Below, piece by piece: positions 6,191 to 14,996 of a DNA stretch of 20,754 nt (within the stretch, counting starts at the first letter, position 1; every line of letters starts with the position of its first letter). Below the pieces are notes generated by a model. It saw only the letters and a list, made by a program, of their open reading frames with translations, searched no databases and was not told the DNA's origin. A program made the translations under genes and the position numbers. This DNA comes from an uncultured Alistipes sp. GTDB lineage: Bacteria > Bacteroidota > Bacteroidia > Bacteroidales > Rikenellaceae. The stretch lies in NCBI GenBank assembly GCA_904502005.1, contig CAJGDC010000034.1:1-20754 (forward strand). The letters are read 5' to 3'.

Positions 6191-6224
6191 AAAAAAAGCC
6201 CCTTAAAGAGCTAACTTTAAGGGG
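6191..6224 (-). terminator. Intrinsic terminator of the eight-gene operon
   Basis: On the minus strand a perfect 10-bp stem (CCCCTTAAAG and its complement, arms 6199-6208 and 6215-6224) with a 6-nt loop is followed by C and seven T residues. It begins 12 bp after the stop codon of the QueG-like gene. Confidence 0.92.
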
Positions 6225-6236
6225 ACATACTAGTTT

Positions 6237-7073
6237 CTATCTCTTAGGAATACCTCGTTCACACGGAACTTTAACCTGACACTTGCCACATCCAAAACGA
6301 GGTGCATATCGCTCTCGCATCCTATTTACGTACGCACTGCACATAGTGTGTGACTTACCATGTTCAAGAGTTATCGCTCCGCCAGGGCAGCGCATGCATG
6401 CACTGCACATGGTGCAATACTCGTAAATGTCTGTGTATGGGCGAGGTGTTATCTGAAGCGGCGCATCTACAATAACGCTACCAAAGCGTCCAGCAACACC
6501 GCGCTCGGTAATAAGGCTCTTTGAGAGTCCAAATGTTCCCTGTCCGCAGACAAACGCTACATGTCGCTCGCTCCAGTTGCTTGTAAAGCTAAGAGTTTTA
6601 TCCTCAATCTCCTCGCAACTACCAGCCTCAAAGACATATCTAAACTCATCGCTTGCGTATGGAGATAGAGCCTTAATGTCTTGATTTTCAAACCACTGCT
6701 CAAGATAGTGATTCATCTCTGTGAGAAATGCCTGACCCTCCACACGAGCATATAGCCAGCCATTACCAACCTCTATACCATCGGCTCTATTGCCCTCAAC
6801 AACAAAATCGCTAAATGGTGCAAAGTAACTGATTACAGTTTTCGCCTCCGGCATCCAATCCTTGGGTGCTCGGAAGAGTTTGCCGACAGCTTGTGGCGCT
6901 TTTAACTCCTCCCACAGTGGGTCAGAAGCAGAGCCAATCTTGATAATTGGGTCGTCATATAGACGTTTACCAACATCTTGAGGCTCAAGTGCCATATGTT
7001 CAGAAACATAGTTATGTTCCGAAAGGCGAAAAGCCTCTGAAAGGGTGGCTGATATTTGATTGAGCGTTAGCAC
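6237..7073 (-). CDS. QueG-like protein with two 4Fe-4S cluster motifs
   Basis: About 278 residues if translated from GTG 7073, which sits just after the floA stop at 7078. Start codons farther upstream (TTG 7139) would overlap floA by 62 nt; the first in-frame ATG is 6995. The protein resembles the short epoxyqueuosine reductase-like proteins of anaerobes: a QueG-type N-terminal region (DWMPEAKTVISYFAPFS), then FGLSKSLITERGVAGRFGSVIVD, a first cysteine cluster CTMCSACMRCPGGAI and a second, CGKCQVKVPCE. Canonical QueG uses cobalamin and two 4Fe-4S clusters in the last step of queuosine synthesis. Here the usual DYH segment is not seen, the C-terminal HEAT-like part is missing, and the first cluster is spaced C-x2-C-x2-C-x2-CP rather than the usual x3. 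It may be an unrelated reductase. It is the last gene of the operon. Confidence 0.6.
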   Translation of the reverse strand: MLTLNQISATLSEAFRLSEHNYVSEHMALEPQDVGKRLYDDPIIKIGSASDPLWEELKAPQAVGKLFRAPKDWMPEAKTVISYFAPFSDFVVEGNRADGIEVGNGWLYARVEGQAFLTEMNHYLEQWFENQDIKALSPYASDEFRYVFEAGSCEEIEDKTLSFTSNWSERHVAFVCGQGTFGLSKSLITERGVAGRFGSVIVDAPLQITPRPYTDIYEYCTMCSACMRCPGGAITLEHGKSHTMCSAYVNRMRERYAPRFGCGKCQVKVPCERGIPKR

Positions 7074-7077
7074 TTTA

Positions 7078-8055
7078 CTACTTCTTAGAAGAATCGGTCT
7101 TTGGTGCTGAGATAGACTCACGCATCTGGGTATCTGCAATCATATTCTTCATACGATAGTAGTCCATAATACCCAAGTTGCCATTGCGGAATGCCTCGGC
7201 CATTGCAAGTGGTACCTCAGCCTCTGCAAGGATAACCTTTGCACGAGCCTCCTGAGCCTTAGCCTTCATCTCTTGCTCAAGAGCTACTGCCATGGCACGA
7301 CGCTCCTCAGCCTTTGCCTGTGCGATATTCTTATCAGCCTCTGCCTGGTCCATCTGAAGCTGAGCGCCGATATTCTTACCTACGTCAATATCTGCAATGT
7401 CAATAGAGAGAATCTCAAAAGCAGTTCCTGCATCCAAGCCCTTCTCAAGCACTACACGAGAGATAAAATCTGGGTTCTCAAGCACAGATTTATGAGAGAC
7501 TGACGAGCCGATAGATGATACAATACCCTCACCTACACGTGCAAGAACAGTCTCCTCGCCGGCACCACCGACAAGCTGGCGGATATTTGCACGAACAGTC
7601 ACACGAGCCTTAGCGATGAGCTGAATACCATCCTTAGCCACAGCAGTTACAGGAGGAGTGTTGATAACCTTTGGATTTACAGACATCTGCACAGCCTCAA
7701 ATACGTCACGACCCGCAAGGTCAATGGCTGTAGCCTCCTCAAAGTTTAGGTTAATACCAGCCTTCTGTGCAGATACAAGAGCGTGAACAACATTGCGGAA
7801 GTTACCGCCTGCAAGATAGTGCGCCTCGAGTGAGTTTGGGTTTAGCTTTAGTCCAGCCTTTGTTCCCTCAATCATTGATGATACGATTGAAGATACCGGA
7901 ATCTTACGCCAACGCATAAGTATCATCTGTAGCAGTGAGATATGTGCACCAGAGATAAGCGCTGTGAACCATAAACCTACTGGTACAAAGTAGAAGATTA
8001 CCCAAATGGCAATAAGTGCCAAAATGCCGACAACGAAAAGAAAACCAATCTCCAT
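7078..8055 (-). CDS. floA: Flotillin-like protein FloA
   Basis: A 325-residue membrane-associated scaffold of the FloA (YqfA/UPF0365) family, which organises functional membrane microdomains in bacteria. The N-terminal hydrophobic stretch (about 4-28) and a second one (about 30-47) anchor the protein. The SPFH-like domain follows, with the very conserved segment EGTKAGLKLNPNSLEAHYLAGGNFRNV. The stretch EADKNIAQAKAEERRAMAVALEQEMKAKAQEA is the Ala/Glu-rich flotillin coiled coil. The length matches the family. A short nfeD, the usual operon partner of floA, lies upstream but is separated by the GH31 gene. Confidence 0.97.
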   Translation of the reverse strand: MEIGFLFVVGILALIAIWVIFYFVPVGLWFTALISGAHISLLQMILMRWRKIPVSSIVSSMIEGTKAGLKLNPNSLEAHYLAGGNFRNVVHALVSAQKAGINLNFEEATAIDLAGRDVFEAVQMSVNPKVINTPPVTAVAKDGIQLIAKARVTVRANIRQLVGGAGEETVLARVGEGIVSSIGSSVSHKSVLENPDFISRVVLEKGLDAGTAFEILSIDIADIDVGKNIGAQLQMDQAEADKNIAQAKAEERRAMAVALEQEMKAKAQEARAKVILAEAEVPLAMAEAFRNGNLGIMDYYRMKNMIADTQMRESISAPKTDSSKK

Positions 8056-8086
8056 AATAGTATTGTATTTAGTTTGTTAATTTTTG

Positions 8087-10702
8087 TTACTTAAACTGAG
8101 CCTTCAGTTTTGATATAAACTCTGCATCTACATTTCCAGACTTTTCAAGTGCAGGGATGCAAATCTCAAAACTCTTCTCGTATCTATCAAGCCACTCAAC
8201 AATTCGTGTAGGGTACTCCATAATGAAGTTTGGCGCCTGAGATACATTCATATACTCGTCTGGAAGTAGTGGATATGGGTCATAACTTACTGCATAGCTC
8301 TCTTTGAACTCAGGGGTGAGCACTACGCAACGGTTAAATATACCCTGTTTGCCATAGAGGCGTGGCTGATGATGCAGGAGTTCAGCATCAAACTCTATCT
8401 CTACGATGCACTCCTTGTTGCAATCGCACAAATCAGTATAGACGATAGGCGAGAGTGAATAACCGTCATATCCCCACTGGCCCTCCTTTGCATAACGAGC
8501 ATAAGGAATCTCTACACCGTTAACTTTCACCACCTTTGCAGGCATCTGTGCAGGGAATCGAAGCTCATACTTGCGCTCTGCCAAAGCTCCATTATATGCA
8601 CCCTGACGTGGAGAGATAACAACTCGGATGCCAGACTCGGTACTGCTCTTAACAATCTGTGTTGTAGCATATTGCTCTGCATAATTCTTTGACACTCCAT
8701 CATCCTCGTAGAGCGATAGACTACCATCAGCACCAGGTATAAAGGTCAGTACAAGGGTATTACACTTCTCCTGCAGACTCTTTACTGTTGATGGGTTCAT
8801 AGGAATAATAGCACCAGCGCGAGCATAATATGGATTCTCGGCAACGGTATAGTTGAGCGATAGTGTCTGATTACCCTCAATAAGCGCTCCACTAACCATA
8901 TCATACCACTTACCCTCTGGGAACCATATTGTTCGCTCCGCAACACCAGTAACCTTATCAACTGGCTTTACAACAGCGGTGACAAGTAGATCGTCGCCAA
9001 ACATATATTGCTCCTTCATGTCGTACGCTTCGCTACTCTCTGGATAGTAGTAGTACATCGGACGGCACATTGATATACCAGTGTCGTATGTCTGACGAGC
9101 TGCATTATAGATGTAAGGAGCAAGAGTATAGCGCAGTCTGATGGCGTCGCGCATGTAGAACATATGGTCTGGGAACTGCCAGATACGACGCTCAATATTG
9201 CTATTTTTGGTACAGTGAGTTTTGAATATAGGAGTAAAGACACCATACTGCAACCAGCGCAAGTAGAGCTCTGGATCGGTCTGCGAGTTGCGAATCTTAA
9301 GGGCATGACCGCCAATGTCGTGGCCCCAATAACCATAGCCGACATTTGATGCAGTACTTGTAAACCAAGGCAAGAAGCTGAGCGACTCCCAATTAATCAT
9401 AATATCTCCAGAGAAGCCGACCTGATAGCGGTGTGAACCAAGACCACCCCAACGGTGATAAATCATAGGGCGCTCATTACCACGCTCCTCAGAGTGCTTA
9501 TTAAAGGTGTAATTCAACCAGAAAGTATTGCTCAAATCCTTTGTATACTTACTTGTCTTCCACTGCTGCCAATCGAGCCACCAGAAGTCTACACCAATCT
9601 TCTCAAATGGCTCCAGTACAGTGTTAAAATAGGCATCTGCCCACTTCTGCTCGTCAATCTTAAATGGTACGCTCTTGCCCTTCTCTGTCCAGCCGTAAGC
9701 CTCAGTAAATCTCTCATACGGCTCCTCATACGGCTGAATACCAGAAGCCGGATGGAGGTTGAGCGCCGTTTTGAGGTTTTCAGAACGACACCACTCAAAG
9801 AAGTTCGCAGGTGATGGGAAGAGCTGCTCTTTCCATGTATAACCTGTCCAACCAATGCGCTGACCATATTCATCCTTCTTGGCACCTGTACGACGAAGGC
9901 CCCAAGTCTCGTGCCAATCCATATCAATGATAAGCACGTCAATAGGAATATCAAGGCTACGCATCTGGCTAATAAGGTCACGAAGCTCATTATCTGAGTA
10001 CTGCCAATATCTGCTCCACCAATAACCAAAGGCGTACTTTGGAGGTAGTGGAATACGTCCAGCGATAGAGATATAATCTTTTACCGCCTGCATGTAGTTA
10101 TGTCCATACGCAAAGAGGTACAAATCCTGATAATCACCCTCTGGACGGCACTCTACCCACTTCTGCCAGTGTGATGGAGTGTCAACAAACAAGTGGCGAG
10201 TACTATCATCTACAACACTCCAACCGCTGCGAGAGATAACGCCTGGCTCCATTGGGTCATTAGGGTTTAGATTCCAGCCATCGGCCTTATCCAATGTACG
10301 GGTTGTACCCATAAGGTTGAGCGAGTCTTTATCACCGTAGTGCCAAACAACCTTTTTATCTCCAAGCATAAACTCTGCCGAGAGGTTGTCTGCCGAGAAT
10401 TTTGCACCTTTACGATAAGTCAGTGTTAGGGCAGAGGTGCGAATTACAACCTTACTACGGCTATTTGTAACCTTAAACTGCGGCACCTCAGTGTGGCGAT
10501 TGATAAAGGTAAGGGTTGCTCGGTCCTCAAAAGTGCCATTCTCGCTCCACTCCATGCGGATAAGTTGAGGCGTAAGTACAGTAAATCGAGCATTGTCAGC
10601 AACCACTACGGCGCGACTATCTGCTACCGGATTATCATCTGCAAGGGCTCCAAAAGGGAGTAGAGAGATAAGTAGGAGGAGGGTTAGTTTAATAGGTTTC
10701 AT
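8087..10702 (-). CDS. Secreted GH31-family alpha-glycosidase
   Basis: An 871-residue exported glycoside hydrolase with signal peptide MKPIKLTLLLLISLLPFGALA. The N-terminal beta-sandwich (about 25-210) precedes a (beta/alpha)8 barrel. WWLDWQQW carries the predicted nucleophile Asp377 and GFSGDIMINW the predicted acid/base Asp433; other family motifs are IDMDWHETWG, GYGYWGHDIGGH and RYTLAPYIYNAARQ. A beta-rich domain ending near 690 and a C-terminal region with a helical tail follow. GH31 enzymes retain anomeric configuration and attack alpha-glucosides, xylosides, galactosides or related substrates. The WWLDWQ nucleophile context differs from the classical WxDMNE of alpha-glucosidases, so the substrate should not be assumed. 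It lies 13 bp after nfeD and 31 bp before floA, with no carbohydrate-uptake genes alongside. Confidence 0.9.
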   Translation of the reverse strand: MKPIKLTLLLLISLLPFGALADDNPVADSRAVVVADNARFTVLTPQLIRMEWSENGTFEDRATLTFINRHTEVPQFKVTNSRSKVVIRTSALTLTYRKGAKFSADNLSAEFMLGDKKVVWHYGDKDSLNLMGTTRTLDKADGWNLNPNDPMEPGVISRSGWSVVDDSTRHLFVDTPSHWQKWVECRPEGDYQDLYLFAYGHNYMQAVKDYISIAGRIPLPPKYAFGYWWSRYWQYSDNELRDLISQMRSLDIPIDVLIIDMDWHETWGLRRTGAKKDEYGQRIGWTGYTWKEQLFPSPANFFEWCRSENLKTALNLHPASGIQPYEEPYERFTEAYGWTEKGKSVPFKIDEQKWADAYFNTVLEPFEKIGVDFWWLDWQQWKTSKYTKDLSNTFWLNYTFNKHSEERGNERPMIYHRWGGLGSHRYQVGFSGDIMINWESLSFLPWFTSTASNVGYGYWGHDIGGHALKIRNSQTDPELYLRWLQYGVFTPIFKTHCTKNSNIERRIWQFPDHMFYMRDAIRLRYTLAPYIYNAARQTYDTGISMCRPMYYYYPESSEAYDMKEQYMFGDDLLVTAVVKPVDKVTGVAERTIWFPEGKWYDMVSGALIEGNQTLSLNYTVAENPYYARAGAIIPMNPSTVKSLQEKCNTLVLTFIPGADGSLSLYEDDGVSKNYAEQYATTQIVKSSTESGIRVVISPRQGAYNGALAERKYELRFPAQMPAKVVKVNGVEIPYARYAKEGQWGYDGYSLSPIVYTDLCDCNKECIVEIEFDAELLHHQPRLYGKQGIFNRCVVLTPEFKESYAVSYDPYPLLPDEYMNVSQAPNFIMEYPTRIVEWLDRYEKSFEICIPALEKSGNVDAEFISKLKAQFK

Positions 10703-10715
10703 GGTTTATTGGGTT

Positions 10716-11177
10716 TTAGTTTAGTTTGCGAACGATAACATTGAAATTTTCAAAGCCTACAACCTCAACCTGCTCGCGCTGGTCAATAAAGACATCGGCA
10801 GACTTTGCCTCATAAATCTTACCATTGATGTTGATTTTACCCATTGGTGATAGGCGAGAGACTGTTGTGCCTACAGTTCCAAGAGCAATCTCGTTTTCTG
10901 GTCGAGGCATGCTTGTGGAGTCTATCTCTTGTTTTAGGGCAAAGCGTTGCCATGTCTTTGCGCGTAGAGAGAAGATGAGAGATACGAGCAAAACAATTAG
11001 CACCACCACTATGGTTATAATGCCGGCTGTCGTGCCTAATGAGTTAAAGGCATACCACACTGCAACACCATTGCATGCTAGAGCTAAGAATGCGCCAATT
11101 GAGAGTCCCGGCAGCAATACCAACTCAATAATGGAGAACAATACGCCTAACAAAATCAACAAGATAATATACCACAT
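10716..11177 (-). CDS. Short NfeD-like membrane protein
   Basis: A 153-residue protein of the short NfeD class. Two hydrophobic regions (about 2-43 and 50-72) form the membrane part, rich in Gly, Leu and Ile. A C-terminal soluble OB-like domain (about 95-153) contains GTVGTTVSRLSPMGKININGKIYEA and ends in VEVVGFENFNVIVRKL, the typical NfeD pattern. The ClpP-class serine protease domain of long NfeD proteins is absent. NfeD and FloA are usually encoded together and act on membrane microdomain integrity. Here the pair is split by the GH31 gene while keeping the same strand and short gaps. Confidence 0.88.
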   Translation of the reverse strand: MWYIILLILLGVLFSIIELVLLPGLSIGAFLALACNGVAVWYAFNSLGTTAGIITIVVVLIVLLVSLIFSLRAKTWQRFALKQEIDSTSMPRPENEIALGTVGTTVSRLSPMGKININGKIYEAKSADVFIDQREQVEVVGFENFNVIVRKLN

Positions 11178-11197
11178 AATATTTTTGTTTTAAGATT

Positions 11198-12703
11198 CTA
11201 CTTTACTGGTTTAACCTCAACCTTAATTTTGCTGTTCAATGCGCAAATCTCAGATGCAACCTTGTCGGCATCGGCTTTTGAGGTGAATGAGCCTACGATA
11301 AACGCCGAACCAACCCTTGAGTAGCGAGCTTGTTCATTGCGTAGAGATATATGCGCCTTTATATCGTCAGGAATAGTTGTAACGCCTGTAATTTCAAGGT
11401 TAAAGCCTAAGTTTTTACTCTTCCACTCAGCGATATTTGAAATATACTCTCCATCAACCCACATTACTAATTGAGGGTCGCGGAAGCCGAGCTTCTTGAG
11501 GTAGGCAACACCCTCTAGAGCCTCCTCTTCGGTTCTATATCCACCCACAAAGTATGCATACTTGCCGTTGTGGTACTTGTCGGTGTATGAGAGTGGAGTG
11601 ATACCCTTAAGGGCTGTTAGGTTTGGACGCTTTGTAAATATTCCGATACGCACACGATATACAGTACCATAATCGTAAATCTTTGTATGCGGAATAGGGT
11701 TCTTTGGGGTGTAGATTGTTGGTTTAATAACCTTTATAGGCTCGTGGTCAATAAATGCTCGGCGAACAATAGTAACCTTTGGTAGACAAAAACTACTCTC
11801 AGAAATAGTGTTAGATACTCTAAGAAGAGAGTCCTTGGCTGTTGATAGTTCATATACATCAGCAACCTGAATCTCGTAGTTGAGTAACGCCTTTTTACGA
11901 TAGAAATACTCCACAAGGGCCTCTGACTCACACTGCTCAGCTCTCTGTTCACTTGAAATAAGTGCGGCGGAGAGTGTTTGCTCAGCTTTGGAGATTATAT
12001 CCAGCTTACTATCTCTCTCCATCATCAGGTTGTATGCATAGACCTTATTGTCAAAGATATCATGCCATTTACTCTTTATGGCACCCTCTGTTAGCTCCGC
12101 CTTGCTTCGTACAGAGTCAAGAAGTTTAAGTACACTATCCGCAGCAATCTCGTTGTCTACACGCTCATATTCAAGCTGCAGAGCTACCATTTTGTCATAC
12201 ATGTGCAGGTACTCCTTGATTTTAGTAACTACGGCAGACTCATTTGACTGCATAGCTCGTAGGTGTTTCAAATCTGCCGCAGAGAGAGCATCATCAAAGA
12301 CTCTATTTGCTACAAGATTGGCACGTTTAGGGTAGAAGGTAGCCACGCTCGATGTGTCTTCAGCAATATTTTGCTCTATGGTTATTAGCTGACCGCTGTT
12401 ATTACTTTGAGCATATTGTTGCTGCTCATAAGAGGTGAGCTGTTGCAACGCTTTGTTGAATTTGCGCTTAAGATTTATTGCCTCACCCTCAAGTGCTGCA
12501 ATCTCTTTGGCTATTTGTTCACGAGACTCTGCCTCTTGAGCATATCTTTCACGAGCTTGGCTGATTACAATATTTAGCGAATCTATGCTGCTCTGCATCT
12601 GCTCAACCTGCTGCTCAAGTAGGGTTGTGTTGATGTTACTTTGCGCCTGAGATATGCCACTAAAAAGGCATAGAGCCATTAGCTTAATAAAACTTCTCTT
12701 CAT
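11198..12703 (-). CDS. Secreted coiled-coil protein with C-terminal SPOR-type region
   Basis: A 501-residue exported protein. The chosen ATG 12703 shares one base with the trkH stop (TAATG), a classic re-initiation junction; an ATG at 12715 would overlap trkH further. The signal peptide MKRSFIKLMALCLFSGISQA is followed by a Gln/Glu-rich coiled coil (about 25-95) and a long helical middle. A C-terminal region has two SPOR-like units: YRVRIGIFTKRPN ... YAYFVGGYRTEEEALEGVAYLKKLGF, and SAFIVGSFTSKADADKVASEI at the end. SPOR domains bind denuded peptidoglycan at division sites or wall-repair zones. The protein is probably periplasmic. No enzymatic motif was found. Confidence 0.75.
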   Translation of the reverse strand: MKRSFIKLMALCLFSGISQAQSNINTTLLEQQVEQMQSSIDSLNIVISQARERYAQEAESREQIAKEIAALEGEAINLKRKFNKALQQLTSYEQQQYAQSNNSGQLITIEQNIAEDTSSVATFYPKRANLVANRVFDDALSAADLKHLRAMQSNESAVVTKIKEYLHMYDKMVALQLEYERVDNEIAADSVLKLLDSVRSKAELTEGAIKSKWHDIFDNKVYAYNLMMERDSKLDIISKAEQTLSAALISSEQRAEQCESEALVEYFYRKKALLNYEIQVADVYELSTAKDSLLRVSNTISESSFCLPKVTIVRRAFIDHEPIKVIKPTIYTPKNPIPHTKIYDYGTVYRVRIGIFTKRPNLTALKGITPLSYTDKYHNGKYAYFVGGYRTEEEALEGVAYLKKLGFRDPQLVMWVDGEYISNIAEWKSKNLGFNLEITGVTTIPDDIKAHISLRNEQARYSRVGSAFIVGSFTSKADADKVASEICALNSKIKVEVKPVK

Positions 12704-14148
12704 TATCTCCACCATTTAAGGAAAAACAATTGTATAAAACCAAAAATCTCCAATCGACCCATAAGCATCAATAGTGAATCTTGAAGCTTAAGTATCGCCG
12801 GAATGTTTGCGAAGTTGCCCATAGAGCCCACCTCGCCAAATCCAGGACCGACATTTCCAATACATGCCACTGCAGAGCTAAATGCAGTCATAAGATCCTG
12901 TCCAAAAAGTGTATTTGTAAGCGTCGCCATAAATATCAAGCCTATGTAGGCAACAATAAATACAACCACGCTATTTAGCAAATCTGCATCTTGAGCAATG
13001 CCATCAACACGAATGCGAATTACTGCATTAGGGTGTTGTTGGCGACGTATTCTTGCCATAAGTATCTTGCAAAATATCAGTACTCTGTCAATCTTCATAC
13101 CACCCGTTGTTGAGCCGGCACAAGCACAGACTATTGATACAAAAATCAGTATCACAATGGCAAACGGAGTCCAAAGATTTGTGTCTGCCGTAGCAAAGCC
13201 AGTAGTTGTGATTAGCGATACAACCTGGAAGAATGAGTGTCTTAATGACTCCCATACTGTTGGGAATATGTTCGCTCCAAAGAGGCTTGTGGCAACAAAT
13301 AATGTTGATAGTATGACAATGGTAATATACGTTCTAACGACCTCAGAACGGAAAATATTATTACTCTTACGCAAAAACGTTGCGTATATCAATCCAAAGT
13401 GAATACTTGAAATTAACATTGCTCCTGCCAGGATTAGCTCTACAACAACATTGTCATAGAATGCTATACTTGCATTTTTTGTACTAAAACCGGCGGTTGC
13501 ACAAGCCGACATGGCATGATTTAGAGCATCAAACCAACGCAGACCTGCCGCCTTGAGTGCAAGTGTAGTTACTGCGGTAAGACCCACATATACCACGAGC
13601 AGGATACGGACAATTACCTGAGTACGGTAGCGATAGTTATCTTTTGCAAGCGATGATAACTCTACATTCGAGAGTGACATTCGACTAGTGCCGAGTGATG
13701 GCAAAATTACTAGCGCAAACATAACAACACCTACACCACCGAGCCAATTTGATGATGTTCTGTAGAAGAGAAGTCCCTGCGGTAGTTGCTCAATGTCGTT
13801 CAGAATAGTAGCTCCCGTAGCAGTAAAGCCAGAAACACTCTCGAACCATGCGTTGATAAGTGAAAACTCACCACCCCAAATCAGATATGGGAACATACCC
13901 ACCACGCTCGCAAGAACCCATGAGCCTACCACGATTGAAAAACCCTCCTTGTTTGAAATAGATGTAGCTCGTGGTACAAAGAGCATCGGGAATGCACCGA
14001 GGGTGAAGGTTAGCAGTGCCGATAGTAGTAGTGGATAGAAACCGGAGTCAATGTTGTTCATATAAGAGATAACTGCCGACACCATCATAAATGCCGACAC
14101 ACAGAGCATTACTGTGCCCACGTATCTCAATATAATACTGACTCGCAT
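12703..14148 (-). CDS. trkH: TrkH-family potassium uptake channel subunit
   Basis: A 481-residue integral membrane protein of the TrkH/KtrB superfamily, forming the K+ pathway across the inner membrane. The four selectivity-filter loops are visible: SGFTATGATIL, ACATAGFSTKN, TTTGFATADT and GNVGPGFGEV, each after a pore helix. SNWLGGVGVVMF and CAGSTTGGMKIDR are further family signatures, and the end FGFIQLFFLKWWR fits. The regulatory NAD-binding partner TrkA is not encoded in the window. It starts 2 bp after the HAMP receptor stop and its own stop overlaps the next start codon. That tight coupling suggests co-production with the receptor and the SPOR protein. Confidence 0.95.
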   Translation of the reverse strand: MRVSIILRYVGTVMLCVSAFMMVSAVISYMNNIDSGFYPLLLSALLTFTLGAFPMLFVPRATSISNKEGFSIVVGSWVLASVVGMFPYLIWGGEFSLINAWFESVSGFTATGATILNDIEQLPQGLLFYRTSSNWLGGVGVVMFALVILPSLGTSRMSLSNVELSSLAKDNYRYRTQVIVRILLVVYVGLTAVTTLALKAAGLRWFDALNHAMSACATAGFSTKNASIAFYDNVVVELILAGAMLISSIHFGLIYATFLRKSNNIFRSEVVRTYITIVILSTLFVATSLFGANIFPTVWESLRHSFFQVVSLITTTGFATADTNLWTPFAIVILIFVSIVCACAGSTTGGMKIDRVLIFCKILMARIRRQQHPNAVIRIRVDGIAQDADLLNSVVVFIVAYIGLIFMATLTNTLFGQDLMTAFSSAVACIGNVGPGFGEVGSMGNFANIPAILKLQDSLLMLMGRLEIFGFIQLFFLKWWR

Positions 14149-14150
14149 AA

Positions 14151-14945
14151 CTATCTGTTGTTGATTTTAGAGATTCCTATTAACTTCTCAATGTTTTCAG
14201 CAAGCTCCTTAAGTTCATCTCTTAAATCGGCTTTGATTGTAAATGGTATGCGATAGCTCAAAAAGTCACCCAGTGCGCGATTAATTTTAGCAATAGGGGC
14301 TACGCAGTAGACTCTGATAAAGAAGTAGAACATCAGCACAATGGCTATCAGCACAACCAAAGATATAAGCACAGGTGCCACAGAGCGATATGCATTCTTA
14401 TTGAGCTGCTCAGCACGAGGAGCCAAAGAGCTGTGTGTGTGGGTCATAAACTCCTCTATTCGCTCTATCATCTGGTCGTATGTAGCTTTGTACTGCTCAT
14501 TATACCAACGCATTCCGCTATGCGCAGTAGCATTAGCTGTTACAACCAGCGTATCTGTCGGAATGGCTTGTGGCTCAAATAGATAGCTCTCTGATATAGC
14601 TCTTAGACGGGTGATGCTGGCAGATAGTGAGTCAAGACCGGTAGCATCCACAGCCTCGCTGCGGGCCGCTGCAAGTTTGCCCTCCAGGTCACTCATCGTA
14701 CGACGACATACATCTCGCTGTGCAGTATCATCAAAACATGCAACATATAGCGTTGCTTGACTATGCTCATGGGCATAATTGAGCATATCCTTTGCTAGCT
14801 CAATATTACGACGAGAGGCTGAAAGGATAATCTCAGTGTCGTTGCTCAGATTTCCCAACTCAAAAAGTGATATAATACCAGAGGCAAACAGCAACAAGAC
14901 GATGCTTAAAAAGCCAACTGTAACCCTATTACCTAAGCTTTTCAT
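14151..14945 (-). CDS. Membrane receptor with periplasmic helical sensor and HAMP domain, no output domain
   Basis: A 264-residue protein from ATG 14945 (a TTG at 14963 would add six residues). It has TM1 at about 9-28 and a periplasmic helical region of about 155 residues resembling a four-helix-bundle sensor (SASRRNIELAKDMLNYAHEHSQATLYV ... YKATYDQMIERIEEF). TM2 is at about 187-211 (VAPVLISLVVLIAIVLMFYFF). A HAMP-like segment (VAPIAKINRALGDFLSYRI ... RDELKELAENIEKLIGISK) ends the chain. The histidine-kinase or chemotaxis output domain that normally follows is absent, and the stop is clean, with trkH beginning 2 bp later. It may signal by helix interaction with TrkH or an unlinked kinase, or be a truncated kinase remnant. 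Function unknown. Confidence 0.7.
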   Translation of the reverse strand: MKSLGNRVTVGFLSIVLLLFASGIISLFELGNLSNDTEIILSASRRNIELAKDMLNYAHEHSQATLYVACFDDTAQRDVCRRTMSDLEGKLAAARSEAVDATGLDSLSASITRLRAISESYLFEPQAIPTDTLVVTANATAHSGMRWYNEQYKATYDQMIERIEEFMTHTHSSLAPRAEQLNKNAYRSVAPVLISLVVLIAIVLMFYFFIRVYCVAPIAKINRALGDFLSYRIPFTIKADLRDELKELAENIEKLIGISKINNR

Positions 14946-14968
14946 ACTAATACAGTATCTCAATTACG

Positions 14969-14976
14969 CAAATATA
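14969..14976 (-). promoter_or_regulatory. Possible internal -7 element before the HAMP receptor
   Basis: The 51-bp gap between mtaB and the receptor gene contains TATATTTG on the minus strand (complement of 14969-14976), matching TAnnTTTG. No TTTG lies at the expected 18-21 bp upstream spacing. It could give an internal promoter for the downstream genes, but one -7 motif in AT-rich DNA is weak evidence. Confidence 0.3.
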
Positions 14977-14996
14977 ATAATTTTTTTGCAATTATT

